A stretch of DNA of 64,000 bases from positions 124,001 to 188,000 of the forward strand of contig NZ_CP028339.1 of assembly GCF_003030465.1 (NCBI RefSeq). The letters run 5' to 3'. Shown piece by piece: positions 53,158 to 60,799 of the stretch. This DNA is from Thauera aromatica K172 (GTDB lineage Bacteria; Pseudomonadota; Gammaproteobacteria; Burkholderiales; Rhodocyclaceae). The notes beneath the pieces are model-generated. The model was given only the letters and a program-made list of their open reading frames with translations, was not told the origin of the DNA and ran no database searches. Within the stretch, counting starts at the first letter, position 1. Each line of letters starts with the position of its first letter. A program made the translations under genes and the position numbers.

Positions 53158-54191
53158 GCCAGGGTGTTCGGGTCGTCGTTTGTCTCCGTTGCGGGTGGGT
53201 TGATCCAGACGGCGCTGGGCAGCGCGGGGGGCTCAGGGCGGCGCCCCTTGAAACGTTTCGGGTTGGCGAGGAAGGCTGCATCGAGAGTGTCCTGACGGAG
53301 CAGATGCGCGGCATACGCCTGGCCGTAATGGACGCTGCTCGGCGTCATGTAGCCGATGCCCGAGTGCCGGTGCTCGGTGTTGTACCAGGTGAAGAAGGTC
53401 TGGCAGTGGGCACGGGCGTCGGCGAGGCTGCCGAAGCGTGCGGGGAAGTCTGGACGGTACTTCATCGTCTTGAATTGCGATTCCGAGTAGGGGTTGTCGT
53501 CCGAGACGTGCGGGCGGCTATGGCTCTTGGTGATATCCAGATCGACCAGCAAGGCGGCCACGGGCTTGGAGCGCATGCTGGCCCCGCGATCGGCATGCAG
53601 CGTGAGGGTGCCGGGCGCGATGTCGTGGCGGGACACGGTCTCGGCGATCAACTGTTCGGCCAGCTCGCCACTTTCACGCTCGGCAATCAGCCAGCCCACG
53701 ACGTGGCGGCTGAAGATATCGAGGATCACGTAAAGGTGGAAGCAGGTCCATTTGGCCGGCCCCTTGAGCTTGGTGATGTCCCAGGACCAGACCTGATTGG
53801 GCGCGGTGGCCAGCAATTCCGGCTTGGCATAGGCCGGATGGGTGAGCTGACGCCGGCGTTCGCGCGTGGCGCCGTTGGCGGCGAGCGCCCGGTACATGGT
53901 GCGCACCGAGCCCAGATAGCGCCCCTCGTCGAGCAGCGTGGCATGGATGGCCGCCGGCGCCGTGTCGCAAAAGCGCTCGCTGTTGAGTACCTCGAGCAGT
54001 TCCTTGCGCTCGAGGGGGGCGAGCGCCAGCGGCGGACGGGGGCGTGCCGTGCGGCGGGGGTGCGGTCCATGCAGGGCTTCGCGGTGGGCCCGTGCGCGCG
54101 CCCGGGCCGGCGCACCGCGCCAGAGGCCCACGGCCCGGCAGGCGGCGGCCATGCCAAGGGCCGGGGCAAGTTCTTCGGCGCCGCGCATCAT
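53139..54191 (-). CDS. IS3-family transposase OrfB (second element)
   Basis: OrfB (350 residues) has an HTH_21-like N-terminal part and a DDE core: WSWDITKLKG (Asp), LHADRGASM (Asp) and NPYSESQFKTMKY (Glu). The ATG at 54191 overlaps the orfA stop by four bases (ATGA). An A8 run in orfA (54239-54246 as T on the plus strand) is a second way to reach this frame, by -1 slippage. It appears intact, so the element may still be active. Confidence 0.9.
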   Translation of the reverse strand: MMRGAEELAPALGMAAACRAVGLWRGAPARARARAHREALHGPHPRRTARPRPPLALAPLERKELLEVLNSERFCDTAPAAIHATLLDEGRYLGSVRTMYRALAANGATRERRRQLTHPAYAKPELLATAPNQVWSWDITKLKGPAKWTCFHLYVILDIFSRHVVGWLIAERESGELAEQLIAETVSRHDIAPGTLTLHADRGASMRSKPVAALLVDLDITKSHSRPHVSDDNPYSESQFKTMKYRPDFPARFGSLADARAHCQTFFTWYNTEHRHSGIGYMTPSSVHYGQAYAAHLLRQDTLDAAFLANPKRFKGRRPEPPALPSAVWINPPATETNDDPNTLASPVNS

Positions 54192-54697
54192 GACTTGTCG
54201 TGCGTGTCGTCGATCGGACTGCCCAGCAAGGCAGCAACTTTTTTTTGGACCTCGATGATCAGGTGCGCCTTGTCGAGCTGGCTCTTGAGGCGTTCGTTCT
54301 CGCGCATCAGCTGCGCGATCTGGCGCGCTTCGGCGGCGGCGGGATCCGGCTTGGGGCCCCGCTTTTGCGGTGCCAGTGCAGCCAGTTCGGCGGCCTCGCG
54401 CTGGCGCCGCCAAGTGCTCAGGCTCGATGAGTAGACGCCCTCGCGGCGCAACAGCGCGCCGATCTCGCCGGGCTGGGTGCAACGGTCAGCCGCGTCGAGG
54501 ATCCGCCGCTTGTCGGCGTTGGAGAACTGCCGGCGTCGGGCGCGCGGCACGACCTCGGTGTTGGCACCGGGCTGCGCGGTCGGCGCCGCCGATCCGCTCG
54601 TCTCTTCAGTCGCCCTACGGGCGCCTTCCGAGACGAGCGGATCGGCAGAGGTCTTCAGAATGTGCATCGATGCCGTGGGTTGAGTGGTGGTCGTCAT
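54188..54697 (-). CDS. IS3-family transposase OrfA (second element)
   Basis: OrfA (169 residues) has an unstructured N-terminus, an HTH domain (QFSNADKRRILDAADRC then REGVYSSSLSTWRRQRE) and a C-terminal coiled coil (LMRENERLKSQLDKAHLIIEV). The ATG at 54697 is preceded by GAGGTAGGC. A GTG at 54715 is also possible. A run of eight A in the coding strand near residue 151 is a likely slippery site. Confidence 0.85.
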   Translation of the reverse strand: MTTTTQPTASMHILKTSADPLVSEGARRATEETSGSAAPTAQPGANTEVVPRARRRQFSNADKRRILDAADRCTQPGEIGALLRREGVYSSSLSTWRRQREAAELAALAPQKRGPKPDPAAAEARQIAQLMRENERLKSQLDKAHLIIEVQKKVAALLGSPIDDTHDKS

Positions 54698-54854
54698 GCC
54701 TACCTCGTTGCTCACTAAATGGTCAGGGGTAGGTGACGCAGGTCATATTGGCACAGGGGGGCGTCTCAGATCGTGAGTCTGGCCATCAGATGATTGCGGC
54801 CCGCTTCGACACCAGGGTCTCTGCACTCGAATGACATGCAACGCATCCGCTACC

Positions 54855-54989
54855 ATGCAAAAAGTCGTTCGTCCTCAACCTGATCTGCGCGACACCACCG
54901 ACCCGGTCAAGACCAGCCTGCGCCTGAAGCGCAAGCGCGTGGCCTGGGATGGCGACATCAGAAAGAAAATGCTGTGGATTCATTCGTGA
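54855..54989 (+). CDS. Hypothetical 44-residue protein
   Basis: A short frame of basic composition (LRLKRKRVAWDGDIRKK) lies between the second IS and a fragment of a kinase-like gene. It has no signal, no membrane segment and no recognised family. Given the rearranged surroundings, it may be the start or end of a lost gene. Confidence 0.25.
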   Translation: MQKVVRPQPDLRDTTDPVKTSLRLKRKRVAWDGDIRKKMLWIHS

Positions 54990-55243
54990 TGACTTCCGAG
55001 TGCGATAGCCCAGGCCAGCCCTGCGCGCTGCCGGAAGCGGCCAAGCTTCAAGTCGCCGGCCATGGCATCGATCTTGGCGCGCAGGCTGTCGCGCCGCTTT
55101 TCCAGGATCTGTGGGTGATAGAGTTTGACCACCGCCCCGGGAAAGCGCGGCACCCCGTAGACAACGGCTTCGCAGCCCTGGGCGAACGGAGTGTCTGACA
55201 GGCTGACGGATTCTCTTGTGGGGCTGCGAACGGTGAGGCTCAT
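54980..55243 (-). pseudogene. N-terminal fragment of a protein-kinase-like protein
   Basis: The 87 residues from the ATG at 55243 include a glycine-loop-like segment and the Lys region PGAVVKLYHP, followed by EKRRDSLRAKIDAMAGD. This pattern resembles the start of YegI-like and other helix-hairpin-helix kinases, which act with VWA and PP2C partners. The frame then runs into unrelated sequence and stops, so the catalytic part is missing. The call is tentative. Confidence 0.45.
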
Positions 55244-55280
55244 GGTCTACTCTCCTGTGAGGTGTGGGGGATTGCAGGCT

Positions 55281-55430
55281 TCAGAACAGGTCACAAAACC
55301 AGTCGAAGGCTTCCGAGGCGACATAGCCCACGCTAATGGCCACGGCGAGTGGCGCCCCCACCGTGGCACCGCTGACGCCGCCCTTGTGAGCACGGTCACC
55401 CACCACGATGGGAAACAGGGTGTTTTTGTC
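55281..55430 (-). pseudogene. C-terminal fragment of an unrecognised gene
   Basis: An open stretch ends FDWFCDLF and includes VVGDRAHKGGVSGATVGAP. Codon use looks like real coding DNA, but there is no start codon and no recognised domain. It lies directly upstream of the kinase-like fragment in the same orientation, as a neighbour in one operon would. It joins the fecR end at about 55430, so the junction is probably a rearrangement. Confidence 0.35.
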
Positions 55431-56476
55431 AGCGGCCGGTGGCGGCCTGACCCTTGGGCTCGATGCTGATCCACCACGGCAGCGGGCGGCGTACCTGGAT
55501 GGGCATGACGGTTGCCAGCATGGCCAGCGCCTGCGCGGGGTCGTTGGCCGGGTAGCTGCCAAACACACGCAGCGCGGCCAGCTCGGGGGCGAGGCCCAGG
55601 TGGCCTGGGTGATGCCGGCGCAGTTCCGCTACCACCTCGGCCAGCGGGATGTTTTGGGCGATGAGCACGCCACGGGTCCAGGCCTCGCGGGCGGGGTCGG
55701 CCGGCCCAGTGGCGGAGATGCCGTCGACGGTAAAGCGCACCTGCTCCCCGGCCCCGACGATGGTGGTGGCACCAGTGCGGGGTTGCACCTCCACTGCTTC
55801 CTCATGCACGGTGAGGGTGGTTTGCGCATCGTCCTCCAGGCGCACGGTAAAGCGCGTGCCGAGTGCACGCAGCCTGCCCTGGGCCGTCTCGATATGGAAG
55901 GGGCGTTGCAGTGGGTCGCTGCCGGTGTGAATGAGGATTTCGCCGCGCACCAGATGCAGCAGTTCCCCAGTAAATTCATGAAGCACGGTGACGCAAAGTC
56001 ATTGACACGTTCCGGGTGTTGAGCCAGACACGGGTGCCGTCGGCTAAGGTGATCTCGCGCACCTCGCCGGTGCCGGTGCGGTAGTCGGCCGTCCACGCCA
56101 GGGTGATGCCGGGTAGCGCAGTGTGGCGCCAGGTGGCCCAGCCGAGCAGGCCCGTACCGGCCAGCGTGGCGATGCCCACCAGCACCTGCCGGCGCTGCCC
56201 CCGGGTGTTGCTGGCCTGCTGGTAGGCACAGGCCGCGAGGCGCGGCTCGGGGCTGGACTTGATGGGTGAGAGGCGGCGGCTGAGGTTTTCGACGTAGCTC
56301 CAGGCCTGGCGGTGCTCGTCGGATGCAGAGAGCCAGTTTTCCCAGCGGCAGCGGTCGGTGGCGGTGGCCTCGCCCGAGAGCAGCAGGGCAAACCATTCGG
56401 CGGCTTGCTCCAGCACCTGGTGAGAGGGGCCGGGCGGAACCGGCTTGAGGGGGACGGTGGTCACGGTGGAGGGCAC
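55429..56476 (-). pseudogene. fecR: fecR-like anti-sigma/signal transducer, broken by a 52-bp insertion
   Basis: FecR proteins pass a siderophore signal from an outer-membrane receptor to an ECF sigma factor. The N-terminal part (GTG start at 56476) has a DUF4880-like helical region, a membrane helix (LVGIATLAGTGLLGWATW, near residue 97) and the start of the FecR domain (REITLADGTRVWLNT). There a 52-bp copy of an IS end replaces about 15 codons, shifts the frame and adds a stop. The C-terminal part resumes with LLHLVRGEILIHTG and ends normally at 55429 (LPWWISIEP). No TonB-dependent receptor gene follows. Confidence 0.82.
55963..56014. repeat. 52-bp IS-end insertion in fecR (copy 2)
   Basis: Exact reverse complement of 53106-53157. 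It sits where fecR would otherwise continue from WLNT to LLHLVRGE. The gene was therefore interrupted here by the same IS family and then lost most of it, or it took part in an exchange with the neighbouring copy. Confidence 0.9.
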
Positions 56477-56503
56477 GATGGGGCCAGGGCGCAGACCGTG
56501 TCG

Positions 56504-57085
56504 TCAGGCAACGACGGGAACGGGTGCCGCATCGCACGGCGCGAATCCGCCCTGGGGCAGCGCTTCCATTGCCTGCGATGCTTCGAGGCGCAGGCAGTGC
56601 AGCGTGGCCTTGGCCACATACTTGGCCACCATGCGCACCGAGACGCCCAGTTCCTGGGCGACTTCCCTGTACGTCATGCCGCAGGCCACGGTCATCACGA
56701 AGGCCTGGGCGGCCCTGGACGGCAGGCTGCGCAGCAGGGTGTCGATCTCGTAGAGGGTTTCGAGCACGATGGACTGGTGCTCGGCCGAGGGCGCCACGGC
56801 CTCGGGCTGGGCGGCGAGCGTGTCGAGCCAGGCCTGTTCGATGCTGCGGCGGCGCCAGAGATCGACGCATAGGCCGTTGGCCATGCTGCGCAGGTAGCCG
56901 CGGGCCTCCGGCGCGCTGTCGAAGCGACACGGTCTGTCGATCAAACGGATGAAAGCGTCGTGGGCGAGGTCTGCTGCGTCGGCGGCGTTGCCCAAACGGC
57001 GGCGGAGCCACGCCTGTAGCCAGGCATGGTGGTCGGTGTAGAGCATTGCGATGGTAGGAGAGGAAGCAGAGTCCGTTGCGTTCAC
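56504..57085 (-). CDS. fecI: FecI-like ECF sigma factor
   Basis: This ECF sigma factor (193 residues) usually drives a siderophore-receptor gene when signalled by FecR. Region 2 includes ADLAHDAFIRLIDRP and YLRSMANGLCVDLWRRR; region 4 includes LLRSLPSRAAQAFVMTVACGMTYREVAQELGVSVRMVAKYVAKA. It lies 27 bp upstream of fecR, and a Fur box lies upstream of it. The start may be GTG at 57085 or ATG at 57046. The FecR partner is disrupted, so the sigma factor may be unregulated or inactive. Confidence 0.85.
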   Translation of the reverse strand: MNATDSASSPTIAMLYTDHHAWLQAWLRRRLGNAADAADLAHDAFIRLIDRPCRFDSAPEARGYLRSMANGLCVDLWRRRSIEQAWLDTLAAQPEAVAPSAEHQSIVLETLYEIDTLLRSLPSRAAQAFVMTVACGMTYREVAQELGVSVRMVAKYVAKATLHCLRLEASQAMEALPQGGFAPCDAAPVPVVA

Positions 57086-57700
57086 AGCCAGCCCTCAATC
57101 TGCACGATGGCCGAAGTCACTACATGCAGGTAAAAATATTAATGTGAATCATTCTCAATGATCCACGATTCTGCCTGCTGAGGCAACGGTGATGGAACCC
57201 CCTGGATTTGCCTGGACTATCACCAGCCAGTGGTGGCCGTAGGCTGCGCGGTGGTGGTTGAAATAGCGCGTGTGACCGGGGAGTTGCCGCCCGGATGCAC
57301 TCGCTCGCTTTCCCACGGCCGAAGGGGTGGAGGCATCTACGTGTTGACGCGCACTGAAAACTACCCAGTTTTCGCGGGTGTCGGCGCGCGTCTAAAAGTA
57401 CCCAGCGGTGCGCGTTGAATTTTACCCGGGGAATTTAGCCGAATGTCATTTTTGCGGCTATCGGCCAGTGTAGCGCACGCCTCCGACCAAACTCTCGTCC
57501 TTTTGATATGCGAGTGGTTCGCAGTGGCGTGCGGCACCTCGCTCAGAATGGCTCCGTTTCCGAGATTGCCCCGCGCCGGCTCTGCTCGCGCGCCTTGATG
57601 CATGACATGGCCGTCGCGGCGCTCGCCCGGAAGCGGTACGACTGGTTGCCGGTCTCGACGATGTGACAGTGATGCGTCAGCCGGTCGAGCAGCGCGGTGG
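57086..57700. other. Gap between fecI and the IclR genes
   Basis: The region contains a Fur box (57141-57160) and an IS21-type terminal segment with an istB tail (57342-57715). The stretch 57161-57341 shows no gene, repeat or clear hairpin. Confidence 0.5.
57141..57160 (-). promoter_or_regulatory. Fur box upstream of fecI
   Basis: AATGTGAATCATTCTCAATG reads on the minus strand as CATTGAGAATGATTCACATT. This is close to the common Fur box AATGAGAATGATTCTCATT and has the GATAATGATAATCATTATC plan. It lies about 55-75 bp upstream of the fecI start, where Fur would repress it under iron-replete conditions. Confidence 0.75.
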
Positions 57701-57715
57701 TCAGCAGCCGAGTGC
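57342..57715 (-). mobile_element. IS21-family remnant (terminal repeats and istB tail)
   Basis: The right-hand part of an IS21-like element remains. The C-terminus of istB is encoded on the minus strand (57543-57715), with the family pattern [19 protein letters not shown] and QSYRFRAS, ending [10 protein letters not shown]. Beyond it are repeats of the ACTGAAAACTACCCAG and TCTAAAAGTACCCAG type. The outer end TGTTGACGCG starts at 57342. The rest of istB and all of istA are missing; the break adjoins the end of the first IclR gene. Confidence 0.75.
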
Positions 57716-58495
57716 AGTTTCGATCAGCCGGCAATATTCAAGCACGGCTTCGCCGAGCCTCTGTTCATTGCCATAGAAGCGCACACTCGGGACGGGGACG
57801 GATAGGGCCAGCAGGCGACCGCCCGGGTCCCGGATGGCAGCGCCGATAGCGCAGATTCCTTCCGTCTGCTCTTCCCTGTCCAGGGCTAGACCGGTCTTTC
57901 GAACCTGCTCGAGTTCCTCTGCCAGTTTCTCGCGTGAAGTGATGGTGTTGCGTGTGGCTGCGTGCAGCCTGCCCTTCAGGACCGCATTGAGTTCATCTGC
58001 GCCGAGCCGGGCCAGAACGGCCTTGCCGTTGGCGCAGCAATGGGGCGGGAACGTGACCCCTGTTGCGGATACTGCCTGCAGCCGGTGAGACCGCGAGACG
58101 GCTTGATCGATGAATACCATCACGTGGCGATCGAGCATCGATAGATCGACGGTTTCATTGAGGGCTTCTGACAGGCGTTGCAGATAAGGGCGGACGATGT
58201 GGTCGAGTTCGGCCTTCGCGGCTGAGCCAAGGGTGACGAGTCCGGGGCCGAGCCGGACCCCTTTTTCGGGGGAGGCCGCGATGACGAACTTTTCGGTCTC
58301 CAGGGCGCTGACGATACGCTGCACCGTCGAGCGCGGCAGACCGACTTCCTTGGCGATGGCACCCAGGCTGAGACCTTCCGTCCGGCCTTCCAGCGCACGC
58401 AGGACAGCTGCAGCGCGGGAAATGACTTGGATGCCGGAACGCTCTTCAGCCGCGCTTCCGCTGCCGGGGATTTTTTCTTCGTAATCGGTCTTCAT
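57701..58495 (-). CDS. IclR-family transcriptional regulator (first of two)
   Basis: The 264-residue protein has an N-terminal winged helix ([31 protein letters not shown]) and an IclR effector domain (about residues 90-260; [31 protein letters not shown]). It starts at 58495 (MKTDYEEK). It is encoded just downstream of its paralogue and divergent from the catabolic operon, so it likely responds to a pathway intermediate. Its end lies at the break of an IS21 remnant, with the last codons intact. Confidence 0.88.
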   Translation of the reverse strand: MKTDYEEKIPGSGSAAEERSGIQVISRAAAVLRALEGRTEGLSLGAIAKEVGLPRSTVQRIVSALETEKFVIAASPEKGVRLGPGLVTLGSAAKAELDHIVRPYLQRLSEALNETVDLSMLDRHVMVFIDQAVSRSHRLQAVSATGVTFPPHCCANGKAVLARLGADELNAVLKGRLHAATRNTITSREKLAEELEQVRKTGLALDREEQTEGICAIGAAIRDPGGRLLALSVPVPSVRFYGNEQRLGEAVLEYCRLIETALGC

Positions 58496-58614
58496 GGAGG
58501 TGTCCTGCGTCGACGCAACAGGATCGTATGCTATCCGATCGACGGCCGAGCCAGAAGGATGCTCCAGACGGAAGAAATCGACATGCGGGAAGCGAGCTGC
58601 GCCTGACGGTGCCT

Positions 58615-59403
58615 TTATCGTTCCAGCATCTGACGGATGCTTTCCCGCTGGCGTTGCAAGAGCGAGACCAGGGCTTCCTCCTTTGCGGCAAAGCGCTGGC
58701 TGGGAACGGGAATTGAAATGGCCGCCAGTTCTCCTGCAGGCGTACGGAAGGCAATAGCCGCCGCACATATACCAATCGAGTTTTCTTCGTGGTCGAGCGC
58801 CACGCCGGCCGCCCGGATCCGGGCGATGTCCCGCTCCAGTTCCTCCCACGTCCTGATGGTATGGGGGGTATGGGGAACGAGTGCCATGTATTTCCTCAAC
58901 CGGGCCAGTTCGGCCTTGTCCATGGCCGCCAGCGCCGCCTTGCCGTTGGCCGAGCAATGCAGTGGGAATGAAACGCCGACTGCGGAGACGGCACTCAGGC
59001 GATACCTTCCCGTCACCTGATCGACGAATACCACCTTGTCCTGGTCGATGACGGCTAGGTCGACGCTCTCCCCCGTTTCCCTGGTCAGCGCTTCGAGTGT
59101 CGGTCGCATGAGATCGGCCACTTCGAAATGCGTGGCTGCAGCCAGCGGCAGCAAGGCGGGACCGAGCCTGACCCCGTGCGCGGCCGATGAGGCGATGAGC
59201 AGGTTTTCCCGGTCGAGCGCATCGACGATGCGTTGCACCGTCGAACGGGGTAGCGCGACGAGCTTCGCTATTTCACCCAGCGACAGGCCTTTTGGATGCT
59301 TTTCGAGTGCCCGCAGGATCGTTGCGGCACGCGAGATGACCTGAATGCTGCGGCGTTCCGATGCAACTTCACCTGGCGCTGCAGGGAAGGCGGTTTTTTC
59401 CAT
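58615..59403 (-). CDS. IclR-family transcriptional regulator (second of two)
   Basis: The 262-residue protein has the same plan as its neighbour and a similar winged helix ([31 protein letters not shown]). The C-terminal effector domain has HCSANGKAALAAMD and FRTPAGELAAISIPVPSQRF. The ATG at 59403 was preferred to one 13 codons upstream, which would extend into the control region. The two proteins are paralogues by eye. The gene lies next to the shared control region, so it probably controls the divergent operon. Confidence 0.9.
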   Translation of the reverse strand: MEKTAFPAAPGEVASERRSIQVISRAATILRALEKHPKGLSLGEIAKLVALPRSTVQRIVDALDRENLLIASSAAHGVRLGPALLPLAAATHFEVADLMRPTLEALTRETGESVDLAVIDQDKVVFVDQVTGRYRLSAVSAVGVSFPLHCSANGKAALAAMDKAELARLRKYMALVPHTPHTIRTWEELERDIARIRAAGVALDHEENSIGICAAAIAFRTPAGELAAISIPVPSQRFAAKEEALVSLLQRQRESIRQMLER

Positions 59404-59427
59404 ATTGGATATCCATAGACTGTATAC

Positions 59428-59531
59428 TGCACCGCAATGCAATACTGATGCACCGCAATGCAGATAAATAAAGCGGACAAATGGTTGACAAAGCTTTCTC
59501 TATCTCCATAATGCGGTGCAAGGATACCGCA
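59428..59531. promoter_or_regulatory. Divergent control region with repeated TGCACCGCAATGCA boxes
   Basis: TGCACCGCAATGCA occurs at 59428-59441 and 59449-59462, exactly 21 bp apart (two helical turns). A TGCGGT...ACCGCA inverted repeat is at about 59512-59531. The plus-strand promoter TTGACA (59485-59490) with CATAAT (59507-59512, 16-base spacing) lies between them. The boxes upstream of -35 suggest activation, and the one at the -10/+1 suggests repression, presumably by the IclR proteins. Confidence 0.65.
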
Positions 59532-59607
59532 TGGCGATACATGAAGCAATTCAGCAAAAAGCATCGCTGCATGGATCCGACCCTAACTGGATCAAGGAGA
59601 CAAGCAC

Positions 59608-60450
59608 ATGTCCGTCACCGTCCGTGGCATCGAGTTCGAGGAAAACCTGAAGAACAGCATGGGGCTGGAGTTCTACGACCTGAGCCATCCGTGGGGGCTT
59701 GGGCAACCCTGCTGGCCGTATTTCGAGGACGTGAAGATCGAACGCCTGCACACGATGGCCAAGTCCGGCGTACTCACCCAGCGCATCACCAACACGATGC
59801 ACTCGGGCACGCACATGGATGCCCCTGCGCACGTCGTGTGCGATACGCCCTTCATGGATGAGATTCCGCTTCCCCATTTCTTCGGCACGGGTGTGGTGGT
59901 GTCGATTCCGAAGGGAAAATGGGGAGTGATTACGGCCGATGATCTTGAAAAGGCGACCCCGCAGATTCGCGAGGGCGACATCGTCATCGTCAATACCGGC
60001 TGGCACAAATACTACGGCGACAATCCGACCTACTACGGTTATTCACCGGGCTTTTACAAGGAAGCAGGGGAGTGGTTTGCCGCGAAGAAGGTCAAGATGG
60101 TCGGTACCGACACCCAGGCCCTGGACCATCCACTGGCGACCGCGATGGGGCCGCACGGCCCCGCCTATCCGCACGGCTTGCTGCCGCAAGTGTGCGCCGA
60201 ATACAAGCGCGAAACCGGACGCGATGTTCAGGAGGACTTCCCGGAGTGGGAGCCGTGCCACCGCGCGGTGCTATCGGCCGGGATCTGCGGGATCGAGAAT
60301 GTCGGCGGCGATATCGACCGCGTGACCGGCAAGCGCTGCACCTTTGTCGCCATGCCGTTGCGGTGGACGAAGGGGGACGGCTGCATGATTCGCCTTGTCG
60401 CGATTGTTGATCCAACAGGGGACTACCGCATCGAAACGGGGCGGGGCTGA
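59608..60450 (+). CDS. Cyclase-family metal-dependent hydrolase (kynurenine formamidase-like)
   Basis: The 280-residue protein belongs to the cyclase family (PF04199), which includes kynurenine formamidases and isatin hydrolases. The metal site motif is SGTHMDAPAHV (residues about 66-76), with the nearby His and Asp typical of Zn/Mn binding. The start is ATG 59608 with GGAG upstream. It leads a plus-strand operon. The substrate is not known; a role in opening a ring or amide is likely. Confidence 0.85.
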   Translation: MSVTVRGIEFEENLKNSMGLEFYDLSHPWGLGQPCWPYFEDVKIERLHTMAKSGVLTQRITNTMHSGTHMDAPAHVVCDTPFMDEIPLPHFFGTGVVVSIPKGKWGVITADDLEKATPQIREGDIVIVNTGWHKYYGDNPTYYGYSPGFYKEAGEWFAAKKVKMVGTDTQALDHPLATAMGPHGPAYPHGLLPQVCAEYKRETGRDVQEDFPEWEPCHRAVLSAGICGIENVGGDIDRVTGKRCTFVAMPLRWTKGDGCMIRLVAIVDPTGDYRIETGRG

Positions 60451-60451
60451 C

Positions 60452-60799
60452 ATGCGGATCAAGCGAATCGGGGATGCTGCGCCCTATTCGGCCCCCAACC
60501 ATCACGACGTGGGGTCGCTGCGCCTGCAGGGATTCGAAGAAGGTGGCCCGCAGAAATTCTGGGTGGGTTTGTCCCATTACCTGCCCGGTGGGGGCGCGGG
60601 CCCCGACTCGTCGCCTCTGGAGAAGGTCTATGTGGTGCTGAGCGGAGAAATCGCCCTGCATTGCAAGGGTGAGACGGCCGTGCTCGGGCCGATGGACAGC
60701 TGCTGCATCGGGCCCGGCGAAATCCGTGAAGTGAAGAATATAAGCAATGCCGTCGCCAGCATTCTGGTGGTGATGCCTTATCCGGAGAACGCGACATGA
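60452..60799 (+). CDS. Small cupin-domain protein
   Basis: The 115-residue protein is one cupin barrel (LSHYLPGGGAGPDSSPLEKVYVVLSGE, then GPMDSCCIGPGEIREVKN). The metal-binding positions of cupin motif 1 are only partly conserved: the HxH pattern is not clear, while Glu in LEKVYVV is present. It might bind a ligand or assist the neighbouring enzymes rather than act as an oxygenase. It begins two bases after the cyclase gene and overlaps the SDR gene by four. Confidence 0.8.
   Translation: MRIKRIGDAAPYSAPNHHDVGSLRLQGFEEGGPQKFWVGLSHYLPGGGAGPDSSPLEKVYVVLSGEIALHCKGETAVLGPMDSCCIGPGEIREVKNISNAVASILVVMPYPENAT

Larger units (their letters stand above)
53113..54753. mobile_element. Second IS3-family insertion sequence
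   Basis: The element carries orfA and orfB on the minus strand. Its presumed ends match as inverted repeats: TGTCAATGACTTTGCGTCACC at the left, and the complement of the right end, TGCCAATATGACCTGCGTCA. No target duplication is visible (left flank GAACG, right flank CAGGG), which fits a rearranged copy. The exact left boundary is uncertain by about seven bases. Confidence 0.78.
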
